NCBI RefSeq assembly: GCF_031326225.1
Contig: NZ_CP133720.1
Location: forward strand, 3,038,001 to 3,102,000
DNA length: 64,000 nt
Direction: 5' to 3'
Source of the DNA: Undibacterium cyanobacteriorum
Lineage (GTDB): Bacteria > Pseudomonadota > Gammaproteobacteria > Burkholderiales > Burkholderiaceae_D
Part shown: one piece after another, positions 26,767 through 34,410 of the stretch
Numbering within the stretch: position 1 is the first letter of the stretch
How the letters are laid out: every line of letters starts with the position of its first letter
Notes under the pieces: generated by a model
The model's database searches: none
Told to the model about the DNA's origin: nothing
What the model saw: the letters and a program-made list of their open reading frames with translations, nothing else
Program-made: the position numbers and the translations under genes

Positions 26767-26795
26767 TTGATATTCCGAAGTTTTTTCGCTATACT
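26767..26795 (+). promoter_or_regulatory. Promoter of rpmB-rpmG
   Basis: TTGATA (26767-26772), a 17-bp spacer and TATACT (26790-26795): a near-consensus sigma-70 promoter 41 bp before the L28 start, as expected for a ribosomal-protein operon. Confidence 0.75.
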
Positions 26796-26836
26796 TCTGT
26801 TTTTTCCAATTTCGGAAATCAATTAAGGAGTGAAAC

Positions 26837-27073
26837 ATGGCGCGTGTATGCCAAGTTACTGGGAAGGGGCCAATGGTTGGCAACAATGTTTCCCATGCAA
26901 ACAACAAAACTAAACGTCGCTTTTTGCCTAACCTGCAAAACCGTCGCTTTTTCGTAGAATCTGAGAATCGCTGGGTTTCCTTGCGTTTGTCTAACGCAGG
27001 TTTGCGTGTAGTTGACAAAATCGGTATCGATGCCGTTTTGGCCGACTTACGTGCTCGCGGCGAAAAAGTTTAA
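26837..27073 (+). CDS. rpmB: Large ribosomal subunit protein bL28
   Basis: 78 residues, the standard length. The sequence MARVCQVTGKGPMVGNN and the HANNKTKRRFLPNLQ segment are diagnostic. First gene of rpmB-rpmG, with AAGGAG upstream. Confidence 0.98.
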   Translation: MARVCQVTGKGPMVGNNVSHANNKTKRRFLPNLQNRRFFVESENRWVSLRLSNAGLRVVDKIGIDAVLADLRARGEKV

Positions 27074-27112
27074 GCTGACGCTGTTCACAGAAATACTTGT
27101 TAGGAAAATATC

Positions 27113-27280
27113 ATGGCTAAATCTGGTCGCGACAAAATCAAACTAGAATCGACTGCTGGCACGGGTCACTTCTACACGACATCGAAAAACAAACGTACGA
27201 TGCCTGAAAAAATGGAAATCATGAAGTTCGATCCAAAGGCACGTAAGCACGTTATCTACAAAGAAACAAAAATCAAGTAA
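27113..27280 (+). CDS. rpmG: Large ribosomal subunit protein bL33
   Basis: 55 residues, MAKSGRDKIKLESTAGTG at the start and DPKARKHVIYKETKIK at the end. There are no cysteines, so this is the zinc-free (C-minus) form. TAGGA lies upstream of the ATG; it follows rpmB by 39 bp and is followed by a terminator. Confidence 0.98.
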   Translation: MAKSGRDKIKLESTAGTGHFYTTSKNKRTMPEKMEIMKFDPKARKHVIYKETKIK

Positions 27281-27313
27281 TCTTGTTTTTCGTCTCTTAA
27301 GATGTCAAAAAAA

Positions 27314-27340
27314 CCTGCAAATTTTTGCAGGTTTTTTTTC
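27314..27340 (+). terminator. Terminator of rpmBG
   Basis: CCTGCAAA (27314-27321) pairs with TTTGCAGG (27324-27331), followed by eight T. It marks the border of the accessory region. Confidence 0.9.
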
Positions 27341-27397
27341 GTCCAGGTTTTACCGGTTACGTCAATGGCGCTTAAAGAATGCAGAGTGAGTGTTTAT

Positions 27398-27482
27398 CTG
27401 TGTCTTAAGAAAGTTGAAATTTAATTACTCATTTAGCATTAATATGTTACTTTCGTTTCTTTGCTTCAAAACAAATTAGGTA
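27398..27482 (+). repeat. Leader repeat A (imperfect direct repeat, copy 1)
   Basis: About 85 bp matching 28194-28280 at roughly three quarters of positions. Invariant blocks include CTGTGTCTT and GCATTAATATGTTA, and both copies end in TTAGG. It directly precedes the gene at 27488. The proteins downstream of the two copies are unrelated, so the repeat is a shared leader or recombination element. TAATAT could be a -10. Confidence 0.75.
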
Positions 27483-27487
27483 CTTAA

Positions 27488-27943
27488 ATGAACTTGACGA
27501 CACTCTTAGATTCGAACGTCGTGAAAATAGTGCGAGGTGACTGTTTAATTGATGAGCTTGAGAATGAGGACCATGCAGGCCCACTTGAAATTGAGTTTTC
27601 TAACGGGGGAGCGCTTCAGTTTCGACTGGGCGATGACGCGGTCATTGTTATCCTCAACCTTCTTGGCCGTGAATCTCCGCGTCTGATCGGCGAACTTAGC
27701 GAATATCAGCCGATTGAAGTTGCTTTGGGCGGATGCATGGCAAATGGAGTAATAAAAATAACTGGTGTTAATCCAATTGAATGGGACGGGTTGGTTGTTG
27801 GTTATCGACTGGATTTTGGCAGTAGCAATTTTATTTGCTATTACAACGCAGGTGATTACGCAAAGATCTATCGCAACGAGATGCCGCGTTCGCTCGGCGG
27901 TGGACACGAGTTAATCTTTAGGGGGCGCATGCTCAGTCCGTAA
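27488..27943 (+). CDS. Hypothetical protein in the accessory cluster
   Basis: 151 residues, not recognised. The sequence is acidic and rich in beta-branched and hydrophobic residues (GPLEIEFSNGGALQFRLGDD, DGLVVGYRLDFGSSN), suggesting a small soluble beta-rich fold without signal peptide or transmembrane helix. It starts 6 bp after the TTAGGT that ends leader repeat A, and its TAA stop lies in GTAACAATTCG. Its neighbour is an Imm42-like gene with the same leader, so an orphan immunity protein is a reasonable but untested guess. Confidence 0.65.
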   Translation: MNLTTLLDSNVVKIVRGDCLIDELENEDHAGPLEIEFSNGGALQFRLGDDAVIVILNLLGRESPRLIGELSEYQPIEVALGGCMANGVIKITGVNPIEWDGLVVGYRLDFGSSNFICYYNAGDYAKIYRNEMPRSLGGGHELIFRGRMLSP

Positions 27944-28193
27944 CAATTCGTATATGGACTCTCCCCCAAAGTACAAGAAATTAATCAATAGTTTTGGCGC
28001 GTGGAATAAGCCTGCAGTCGTATATCCGGCATCTAATGTGGAATCTATTGTGTCCCGTGCCGACATGGAATCTGCGTGATCATTGCGCCACTCGTTACAA
28101 GCGGCAGGCGTGAAGCTGCCGGAAGAGTTATCGGCGTTTTGATGATCTGATTTCGATCCGTTGTGCCATGTTGGATAACAGTATCTACGCGGG
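27944..28193 (+). pseudogene. Degenerate coding remnant between the two leader-associated genes
   Basis: About 250 bp without an intact gene. From ~28077 one frame reads HSLQAAGVKLPEELSAF then stops. A shifted frame continues as DDLISIRCAMLDNSIYAG, followed by CVLRELELRC running into leader repeat B. In copy A the matching positions read CVLRKLKF. The pattern suggests the 3' end of a lost protein gene, perhaps the toxin partner of the downstream immunity gene. This is an inference from frames only. Confidence 0.35.
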
Positions 28194-28280
28194 CTGTGTC
28201 TTGAGAGAGTTGGAACTTCGTTGCTGATTTGGCATTAATATGTTAATTTGTTTTTTTCACTTTAATACAAGTTAGGCATG
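28194..28280 (+). repeat. Leader repeat B (imperfect direct repeat, copy 2)
   Basis: Second copy of the ~85-bp leader, 796 bp after the first, ending in GTTAGGC (28271-28277), which fits the integron core GTTRRRY. TAACAGTAT (28175-28183) can pair with ATACAAGTTA (28265-28274), leaving a bulge, as in attC arms. Confidence 0.75.
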
Positions 28281-28288
28281 CCCACGAG

Positions 28289-28852
28289 ATGACGATATTC
28301 GGTGATATCTCTTCCTTCGCCATTGAGGCCATGATCGAGCCTCATCTTGTTCCACCCTCTATTCCTTGGGGAAGAATGAGGATTTGGTGCCAAGGTGTCT
28401 CTCTCGGCAACTTTGATGATGAGCATTGCGGTCTAGATCAATCATTTGATGGCCTGCATGACATTGCCAACCAACTCGATTCTTATTGGCTTGATGAGTT
28501 TGCCTCAATGCCGCCAATCGAGATCATCGATCTCCTTGATGCTCACCTATTCGGTTGGTGTGGCGATGAGGAGCTTGAGGATGAACGTTCGCTTGAAGAA
28601 CTTCGAAAAGATGTTGATCGATACGGGAGGTTCTCAATCATGACCAATTGGGGTGAGCAATTCGATGGTATTGAAAAGCCATTCATCCTTTGTCCCCCAA
28701 CTGGAGCGGTCCACATTCTCTCCAGAGGGTTCGATCCCGATTCCAATTTCACCCTTCTCACAACTCGGGCAGACTTCATTTCGGCGGTGAACAATGCTTA
28801 CATCTGGTTTCAAGAACAAAGGCATGCATTGAGTGAGCCTCGGCATGCCTAA
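28289..28852 (+). CDS. Imm42-like immunity protein
   Basis: 187 residues. The N-terminus MTIFGDISSFAIE and the following MRIWCQGVSLGNFDDE segment match the immunity protein 42 pattern (MIFGDPxxFAIE... G.LGDF), a family that neutralises polymorphic or contact-dependent toxins. It is acidic with no signal peptide, as expected for a cytoplasmic inhibitor. No toxin gene is beside it, so it would be an orphan immunity gene protecting against neighbours. Its stop codon lies inside GCCTAAC, a perfect integron R-box match. The family call rests on recognition, not a search. Confidence 0.65.
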   Translation: MTIFGDISSFAIEAMIEPHLVPPSIPWGRMRIWCQGVSLGNFDDEHCGLDQSFDGLHDIANQLDSYWLDEFASMPPIEIIDLLDAHLFGWCGDEELEDERSLEELRKDVDRYGRFSIMTNWGEQFDGIEKPFILCPPTGAVHILSRGFDPDSNFTLLTTRADFISAVNNAYIWFQEQRHALSEPRHA

Positions 28853-28913
28853 CCAATCAATGTAGCCGTCGGCACCGCTACGCGGTCCCGGGTCTTATTT
28901 CGAAGGTTATTGA
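28847..28913 (+). other. attC-like site after the Imm42-like gene
   Basis: Starts with GCCTAAC (28847-28853, fits RYYYAAC), contains a hairpin ACCGC-TAC-GCGGT (28874-28886), and ends at GGTTATTG (28906-28913), which matches GTTRRRY only in its first half. Total ~67 bp, within the attC size range. The arms are imperfect inverted repeats. If real, its right side is degenerate. Confidence 0.4.
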
Positions 28914-28915
28914 CT

Positions 28916-29554
28916 ATGCATCCCATCCACTTCTACGAAACAAACAAGCCATATGGTTGTTTCTCGAACTTTGCTCGATTTCCAATCCTAGTTGATGGGA
29001 CGGAATGGCCCACAAGCGAGCACTACTTCCAAGCTTCAAAGTTCACCTCCGAGAAGGATCGCGAAGAGGTCCGAGCGGCTTCTACGCCATATAAGGCGGC
29101 CCAAATTGGCCGAGAGAGAAATAGATCGTTTCGATCCGATTGGGATCAGGTCAGAGACCAATTCATGAGAATTGCTCTCGCCGCAAAATTCGGTGAACAT
29201 CCAAAATTAATGCAACTTTTGATTTCAACGGGCAATTGCGTCTTAATTGAGCACACTTCAAACGATTCGTACTGGGCTGATGGTGGCGATGGATCAGGTA
29301 GAAATCGGCTCGGAGAATTGCTCATGGAGTTGCGCGCTTCCGTTCAACCTACCCCGTGCCCATTTTTCGTGCCTCCGTGGATCAAATACCCCGATATTGA
29401 ACCTTCAGATATGCATTGGAGAATGGGTGCTGGAGAAGACTACCTTACCAATTGTTCGAAATGGTACAGCTCCCTTCCGAAGGATGTGCGAGATGAATAC
29501 AACACATATTTTCGTGCTCCTCCCGAATGGTCACAGTCGTGGCACTCAATCTAA
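28916..29554 (+). CDS. NADAR family protein (YbiA-like)
   Basis: 212 residues. NADAR (NAD- and ADP-ribose-linked) domain in residues ~4-145, with GCFSNFARFPILVDG, WPTSEHYFQASKF, a central ARFGEHP-like stretch and YWADGGDGSGRNRLGELL. Family members remove ADP-ribose from guanine in DNA or act on N-glycosidic links of riboflavin intermediates; some counter DarT-type toxins or phage defence. The C-terminal ~65 residues are extra and unassigned. ATG 28916 with GAAGG nine bases upstream is preferred over TTG 28910. In an island with immunity-like genes, a defence or antitoxin role is plausible. Confidence 0.8.
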   Translation: MHPIHFYETNKPYGCFSNFARFPILVDGTEWPTSEHYFQASKFTSEKDREEVRAASTPYKAAQIGRERNRSFRSDWDQVRDQFMRIALAAKFGEHPKLMQLLISTGNCVLIEHTSNDSYWADGGDGSGRNRLGELLMELRASVQPTPCPFFVPPWIKYPDIEPSDMHWRMGAGEDYLTNCSKWYSSLPKDVRDEYNTYFRAPPEWSQSWHSI

Positions 29555-29624
29555 TCACTCCATGCACTCAACCGCTATCGCTGAGCGGCCTCGACGGTGC
29601 TGTCGAATCGTTATCACTTAGGAC
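29549..29624 (+). other. attC-like interval between the NADAR and HEPN-like genes
   Basis: Begins at ATCTAAT, which includes the NADAR stop and fits RYYYAAC at all but one position, and ends at CTTAGGA just before the next start. Two internal hairpins occur: CCGCT/AGCGG and CGAC/GTCG. Weaker than the site at 28847 but similar in size (~76 bp) and placement. Confidence 0.3.
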
Positions 29625-29628
29625 TTTT

Positions 29629-30084
29629 ATGATGGACAAGCCTACTGAAAAACTTCTAGTTGCTGCTGAACTACTAGATCGTGCACTTCGTTTGTGTTAC
29701 GGCGGAGACTCATTTTTTTCGGCTCTTCATTTAGCTGGTGCTGCGGAAGAGATTTTCGGTGCCTATGTTACGCGTAAGGGAGGAAAGTCAGCTTTCAAGA
29801 ATTTGCAGACAGGTGCGATTGAGCTTTCTCAACACTTCAACGACGGTTCAGATTCGACGCCAAAAGACATCGCGGATTTATTGAACTCTGCAAAGAATCG
29901 AACTAAACATTTGCATGTTGATGCAAATGATGACGACAATATTTACTTCGAACCAAAGCGTCAAGCGCATGATCTATTGGATCGCGCTGTATCAAACTAT
30001 TACTGTTTAATGGCCCATTTTGAACTCCCAGAAACCGAGCTTGTTCGAAGATTCAATTCTGGGCTGATTAGCAGAGAAACATAA
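29629..30084 (+). CDS. HEPN-like protein in the accessory cluster
   Basis: 151 residues, predicted nearly all-helical. LLVAAELLDRALRLC, SALHLAGAAEEIFGAYV and LLNSAKNRTKHLH form a HEPN-like arrangement, with R91-x4-H96 matching the R-x4-6-H RNase motif. HEPN proteins are often toxin or defence RNases, but some only bind nucleotides. ATG 29629 lies 5 bp after a TTAGGA core. The longer frame starting inside the NADAR gene at 29527 is less likely. The function is unproven. Confidence 0.6.
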   Translation: MMDKPTEKLLVAAELLDRALRLCYGGDSFFSALHLAGAAEEIFGAYVTRKGGKSAFKNLQTGAIELSQHFNDGSDSTPKDIADLLNSAKNRTKHLHVDANDDDNIYFEPKRQAHDLLDRAVSNYYCLMAHFELPETELVRRFNSGLISRET

Positions 30085-30098
30085 TAAGACAGTCGTGG

Positions 30099-30150
30099 GG
30101 ATCACCAAAAATTTGTTCGCTTACTGATAAATTTATGTCGACGGTGATCC
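30099..30150. repeat. Inverted repeat after the HEPN-like gene
   Basis: GGATCACC (30099-30106) and GGTGATCC (30143-30150) are perfect inverted copies 36 bp apart, just after the HEPN-like stop. No U-run follows, so it is not a classic terminator; it may be the end of the cassette-like cluster. Confidence 0.5.
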
Positions 30151-30202
30151 TGACACATCCATACTACGTCACAATTCCAAAGCTCTTTTTAAACATCACC
30201 AA

Positions 30203-30227
30203 ACAAAAATGGCGCCCAAGGCGCCAT
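30203..30227 (-). terminator. Terminator of the desaturase gene
   Basis: On the minus strand ATGGCGCC (30227-30220) pairs with GGCGCCAT (30216-30209) across a 3-nt loop, followed by TTTTTGTTT. It lies 27 bp after the desaturase stop. Confidence 0.85.
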
Positions 30228-30253
30228 CTTTAATTCCGACTTCAATCTCTCAT

Positions 30254-31456
30254 TTACGCATAGGTACGCAAACGGAACGAAAATTCTTGCAATGCTTTGA
30301 TGCCAGAGGCTTCGGCACGAGTGCACCAATCTTGCAATTGAACTAGCAATTGTTCCCGCGTTGCATTAGAACGTTCCCAGATCGCATTCAATTCCAAGCG
30401 CATGTCGTGCATGGTTTTGAGTGCTGCGCTGTGATCGAATAATTCGCGCAAGGTTTGTACTTGCATTGCTTCCAGTTTGCCTGGTTCGAGTTGTAAAGCT
30501 TTCTTGGCAGACTTCAAAAAACCTTTTTCCAATTGGGCTTTTTGACGCAATTCTTGCAACTCTTCCGCCCATTCTTTTTTCAAAGATTTAGCATACTTCG
30601 CCATCACATCGTAACGATTGGTGATCACGGCTTGCAGTGTGTCGATATCAACCAAACTCTTATCTTTCAAGAATTTTGGTTTTGGTGCAACTTTCTTCAC
30701 TTTCGCCAAATGCAGAATTTCCAAGGTGCGGATATAGCCCCAGCCGATATCGAACTCATACCATTTGGAAGACAATTTGGCAGAGGTGCCGAAGGTGTGG
30801 TGATTGTTGTGCAGCTCTTCACCGCCAATCAAAATACCCCAAGGCACGATGTTGGTCGCTGCATCATTCGATTCGTAATTGCGATAGCCCCAGTAGTGGC
30901 CGATACCATTGATGATGCCCGCAGCGGTAATGGGAATCCACAACATTTGAACAGCCCATACTGTCACGCCGATCACGCCAAACAACATGAAGTCGATGAT
31001 CAACATCAACGCTACACCCTGCCAGCTGAAACGTGTGTACAAATTGCGTTCGATCCAGTCGTCCGGTGTGCCCATGCCGTACTTAGCAATGGTTTCTTTA
31101 TTTTTCGATTCAGTACGATATAACTCCGCACCTTCCAACAATACTTTCTTAATACCGCGTGTGACTGGGCTGTGTGGATCTTCTTCAGTCTCGCACTTTG
31201 CATGGTGCTTACGATGCACCGCTGCCCACTCTTTGGTGACTTGACCAGTCGTCAGCCATAACCAAAAACGGAAGAAATGACTCGGAATCGCGTGCAACTC
31301 TAAGGCACGGTGCGCTTGGCAACGGTGCAAAAAGATAGTGACACTCGCGATGGTAATATGGGTCACGACCATGGTGAAAATGAACACTTGCCAAGCGGTG
31401 GCGCCGGTAATGCCATTGATCAAAAAGTCGACCGTGCTATCAATAAAATTACTCAA
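30254..31456 (-). CDS. Acyl-CoA/acyl-lipid desaturase with C-terminal helical extension
   Basis: Membrane di-iron enzyme that inserts a double bond (probably delta-9) into acyl chains, adjusting membrane fluidity. 400 residues. The three His boxes are HRCQAHR, HRKHH and HNNHH, with transmembrane segments around residues 20-45, 60-75 and ~150-195. The last ~140 residues form a charged, probably coiled-coil tail absent from minimal desaturases. The start is TTG at 31456, with GGAG six bases upstream. Confidence 0.9.
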   Translation of the reverse strand: MSNFIDSTVDFLINGITGATAWQVFIFTMVVTHITIASVTIFLHRCQAHRALELHAIPSHFFRFWLWLTTGQVTKEWAAVHRKHHAKCETEEDPHSPVTRGIKKVLLEGAELYRTESKNKETIAKYGMGTPDDWIERNLYTRFSWQGVALMLIIDFMLFGVIGVTVWAVQMLWIPITAAGIINGIGHYWGYRNYESNDAATNIVPWGILIGGEELHNNHHTFGTSAKLSSKWYEFDIGWGYIRTLEILHLAKVKKVAPKPKFLKDKSLVDIDTLQAVITNRYDVMAKYAKSLKKEWAEELQELRQKAQLEKGFLKSAKKALQLEPGKLEAMQVQTLRELFDHSAALKTMHDMRLELNAIWERSNATREQLLVQLQDWCTRAEASGIKALQEFSFRLRTYA

Positions 31457-31567
31457 GTTCTACTCCAGTTTTACTAAAACCTACTACACCCTTACAAGGC
31501 GTCAGGGACTCACTAAATTGTACGCCTGTTTCCACAAGCAAAAAGACTCAACAACACAAATACGACG

Positions 31568-32875
31568 TTACTTTTTCGCTTCTGCTTGATAAATCGTTAC
31601 GTCTCGATGTGGATATGGCAATTCGACATTCAATTCTTTTAATAGAGCGAGAATCGCCAAGTTCACCTCAGAAGTAATGTTCGTACGACCGTTTTCAGGA
31701 TCATCAATCCAGAAACCTACCCGCACTTCAAAACCATCTGCCCCAAAGCGCAGCAAATATGATGAAGGTGGAATCGTTTTTGAAATACGCGGCACTTCGC
31801 TAACAACTTCGATCAGACGCGGCAACAAGACGTTCAAATCAGTTTTGTAATCGACCGTGAATTCGGTCGTCAACACCACTGCTCTATCTGACAAGGACAA
31901 ATTCTGAACGGGGTTGGACACCAGCATTTCATTGGGAATAATCGACTCAACGCCATCGAGCCCTTTAAGTACCGTGTAACGCGTATTAATTTGCGTGACA
32001 CGACCGCTATATTTATCGACCGTAATCATGTCGTCTATCGACAAACTACGATCAAACAAAATGATGAAGCCCGAGACATAGCTACTCGTGATGCGTTGCA
32101 AACCAAAGCCCAAACCTACACCAAGTGCGCCGCCAAAGACCGATAAAACCGTTAGATCAATTCCGACCAGCGACAAGCTCATCAAGATCGCTGCCAAAAT
32201 AAACAGCGCACGACCTAAACGTGCCAGCACCACTTTGAGCGAAGAATGCATGCTTGGAATTTGCATCAAGCGCGCCTCGAGCATGGCACTAATCCACAAA
32301 GCCAATACGACTGTGAGAGCGACCGAGCCGAGCGCCTGCAGAATCGCAAGCAAACTAATCTTGGTCTTACCGAGTGGTAGAACAATCTCATCTAGAGCGT
32401 AGGCTAACTCGCCCCACAGACCAGTCATGTAGAGCACCACGCCGATCCACACTAAGGCCGCGAAGACTTTTTCGAAAACCAAGAAGGTACTGCCAGCAGC
32501 CCCTTCGCGAATGAAGGCGCGTCGAAAAACGTAAAAGCTAAACCGTATCAACGCGAACGACGACAGAATCGGAAAGGACAATTTCAGCAGAGCTGTGTGC
32601 TGATACTTTGCCAAAAACAATTTGGTAAGGAACAGCAAGGCCAATGCCAACAAGGGCCACAAGACGCGAGAAAAACTTTCCACGCCTATCTTCACAACAT
32701 CCGAAGTCTCACCGACTTGATCGAACTTTTTCTGGATTTGCCGTGAAACGAACCAAGCAATCACGATACAAAGAACAATGCTGAGGGCTTGCCACGTTAA
32801 GCTGGCGTAACCCAGATCAGCGGAGATTTCTGCAACCAGTTGTGAGATCGACTGCGTTCCCATGATTTGCAACAT
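31568..32875 (-). CDS. MscS-family mechanosensitive channel
   Basis: 435 residues with about five or six transmembrane segments and the MscS core near 235-380. GGALGVGLGFGLQRITSSYVSG is the pore-lining TM3 rich in Gly and Ala, followed by the FDRSLSIDDMITVD beta domain. Larger than E. coli MscS (286 residues) through extra N-terminal helices, so it belongs to a YbdG/MscK-like subgroup. Opens under membrane tension to release solutes. AAGG lies upstream of ATG 32875. Confidence 0.88.
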   Translation of the reverse strand: MLQIMGTQSISQLVAEISADLGYASLTWQALSIVLCIVIAWFVSRQIQKKFDQVGETSDVVKIGVESFSRVLWPLLALALLFLTKLFLAKYQHTALLKLSFPILSSFALIRFSFYVFRRAFIREGAAGSTFLVFEKVFAALVWIGVVLYMTGLWGELAYALDEIVLPLGKTKISLLAILQALGSVALTVVLALWISAMLEARLMQIPSMHSSLKVVLARLGRALFILAAILMSLSLVGIDLTVLSVFGGALGVGLGFGLQRITSSYVSGFIILFDRSLSIDDMITVDKYSGRVTQINTRYTVLKGLDGVESIIPNEMLVSNPVQNLSLSDRAVVLTTEFTVDYKTDLNVLLPRLIEVVSEVPRISKTIPPSSYLLRFGADGFEVRVGFWIDDPENGRTNITSEVNLAILALLKELNVELPYPHRDVTIYQAEAKK

Positions 32876-32922
32876 TCTTGATAAAACCTTGTTTCGGAAA
32901 ATTATTCAGCGTGGCCTACGTC

Positions 32923-34245
32923 TTATGCATCTTGTGCGTCTTTTGTTTCTTTAGCGACTGTGCCGTCTTTCGCTGCGTCCTTCGCGCTCGCCTTCTTACG
33001 TTGCATGACTGCAGCAAAGAAGCCGTCGGTGTGATGACGATGCGGGTAGAGTTTCAAGTAATCACCCATCTCGAGTTCGATTTTTTGCTCTTGCAAGACT
33101 TGTGACGCAGGCAGCAATTCAAAATCAGGATGATTCGTCAAAAACTGTTGCACGATGCCTTCGTTCTCTTCATCGAGAATACTGCAGGTCGCGTACACCA
33201 AACGACCACCAGCTTTCACCAATCGCGCTGCACTATCGAGAATGGAGGCTTGCTTCTCGTTTAATTCCGCCACGCCTTTTTCATTCTGACGCCATTTCAC
33301 ATCAGGATTACGACGCAAAGTACCGAGACCACTACATGGTGCATCAACCAAAACGCGATCGAGCTTACCGGCCAGGCGTTTGATCTTAGCGTCGCGTTCA
33401 TGTGCGATAACGACGGGATGTACATTCGACAAACCACTACGCGCCAAGCGTGGCTTCAATTTTGCCAAACGCTTTTCTGAAATATCAAAGGCATACAAGC
33501 GGCCGGTGTTGCGCATAATCGCGCCCAAAGCCAAGGTCTTGCCGCCAGCACCAGCGCAGAAATCCGCCACCATCTCGCCGCGTTTCGCGCCAACTAATTG
33601 CGCCAGAATTTGGCTGCCTTCATCTTGCACTTCGATCGTGCCATCTTTAAACAAAGGCAGATTTTGAATCGAAGGCTTTTTGACGACGCGCAAACCCGTT
33701 GCCGCGTAAGGCGTTGGTTCGGCAATAATTGGAGCCTCCGCCAAGGATGCTGCCACCGTCTCACGATTCGACTTCAAGGTATTCACGCGCAAATCAAGTG
33801 AGGCTGGCGAATTCAAAGACGCCACCAATTGCAAAGCTTCCTCTTCGCCAAAATTGGCTGCGAGGCGTTGCCACAGCCAATCCGGCATATTCGATTTCAA
33901 TTGCAAAGGCAGATGGCTACGATCCATCTCCATCACGCGTTGCAGCCAATTGGTTTCTTCTTCGCTGAGACCACCGAGTGCGTCGATACCAACTGCATCG
34001 GCCAAGCCCAACAAACTCAGACGACGCATCACGGGACCGACGCCAGATTCTGAAAAACTAGTGTAGACACTCTTATTGCGCAGCAAACCGTAAATCGCTT
34101 CGGCGATCACACCGCGTTCCCGAGAACCCAAACGTGGATGCTCACGGAAATAGCGCGACAAGGTGCCATCTGCTGGCCCTGTAAAACGCAAAATCTCGCG
34201 CAAAACTTCCTCGGTATGGCCAACGATGGCTGGTGGTAATCTCAT
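32923..34245 (-). CDS. rsmB: 16S rRNA (cytosine-C5) methyltransferase, RsmB/NOL1-NOP2-Sun family
   Basis: 440 residues from ATG 34245, which has GAGG upstream; 16 extra in-frame residues further upstream are unlikely. The N-terminal NusB-like helical domain is followed by the SAM-dependent core: VQDEGSQILAQLV, DFCAGAGGKTLALG, DAPCSGLGTLRRNPD and YATCSILDEEN, the last two holding the two catalytic cysteines. RsmB modifies C967 of 16S rRNA in E. coli. Assignment within the family is likely but not certain. Confidence 0.85.
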   Translation of the reverse strand: MRLPPAIVGHTEEVLREILRFTGPADGTLSRYFREHPRLGSRERGVIAEAIYGLLRNKSVYTSFSESGVGPVMRRLSLLGLADAVGIDALGGLSEEETNWLQRVMEMDRSHLPLQLKSNMPDWLWQRLAANFGEEEALQLVASLNSPASLDLRVNTLKSNRETVAASLAEAPIIAEPTPYAATGLRVVKKPSIQNLPLFKDGTIEVQDEGSQILAQLVGAKRGEMVADFCAGAGGKTLALGAIMRNTGRLYAFDISEKRLAKLKPRLARSGLSNVHPVVIAHERDAKIKRLAGKLDRVLVDAPCSGLGTLRRNPDVKWRQNEKGVAELNEKQASILDSAARLVKAGGRLVYATCSILDEENEGIVQQFLTNHPDFELLPASQVLQEQKIELEMGDYLKLYPHRHHTDGFFAAVMQRKKASAKDAAKDGTVAKETKDAQDA

Positions 34246-34410
34246 AGTAAACCTCAATCTGATGTTGGCATGCCCGCACTCAATGTACGACACTGCCTTG
34301 GTATTGATGTGCGCATGGGGATGCGCTTAGTATTTGCTTCGTATTCGCCTAGTAATTCTTCGCAGTTTCTTTTTGCAAAACATTTTATACAAAGAACTGA
34401 TGCGTCTAAT

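Noticed and set aside
28289..28852. Imm42-like gene as half of a complete toxin-immunity pair in this window
   Set aside because: No intact toxin, Rhs, CdiA or T6SS gene is present in the window.
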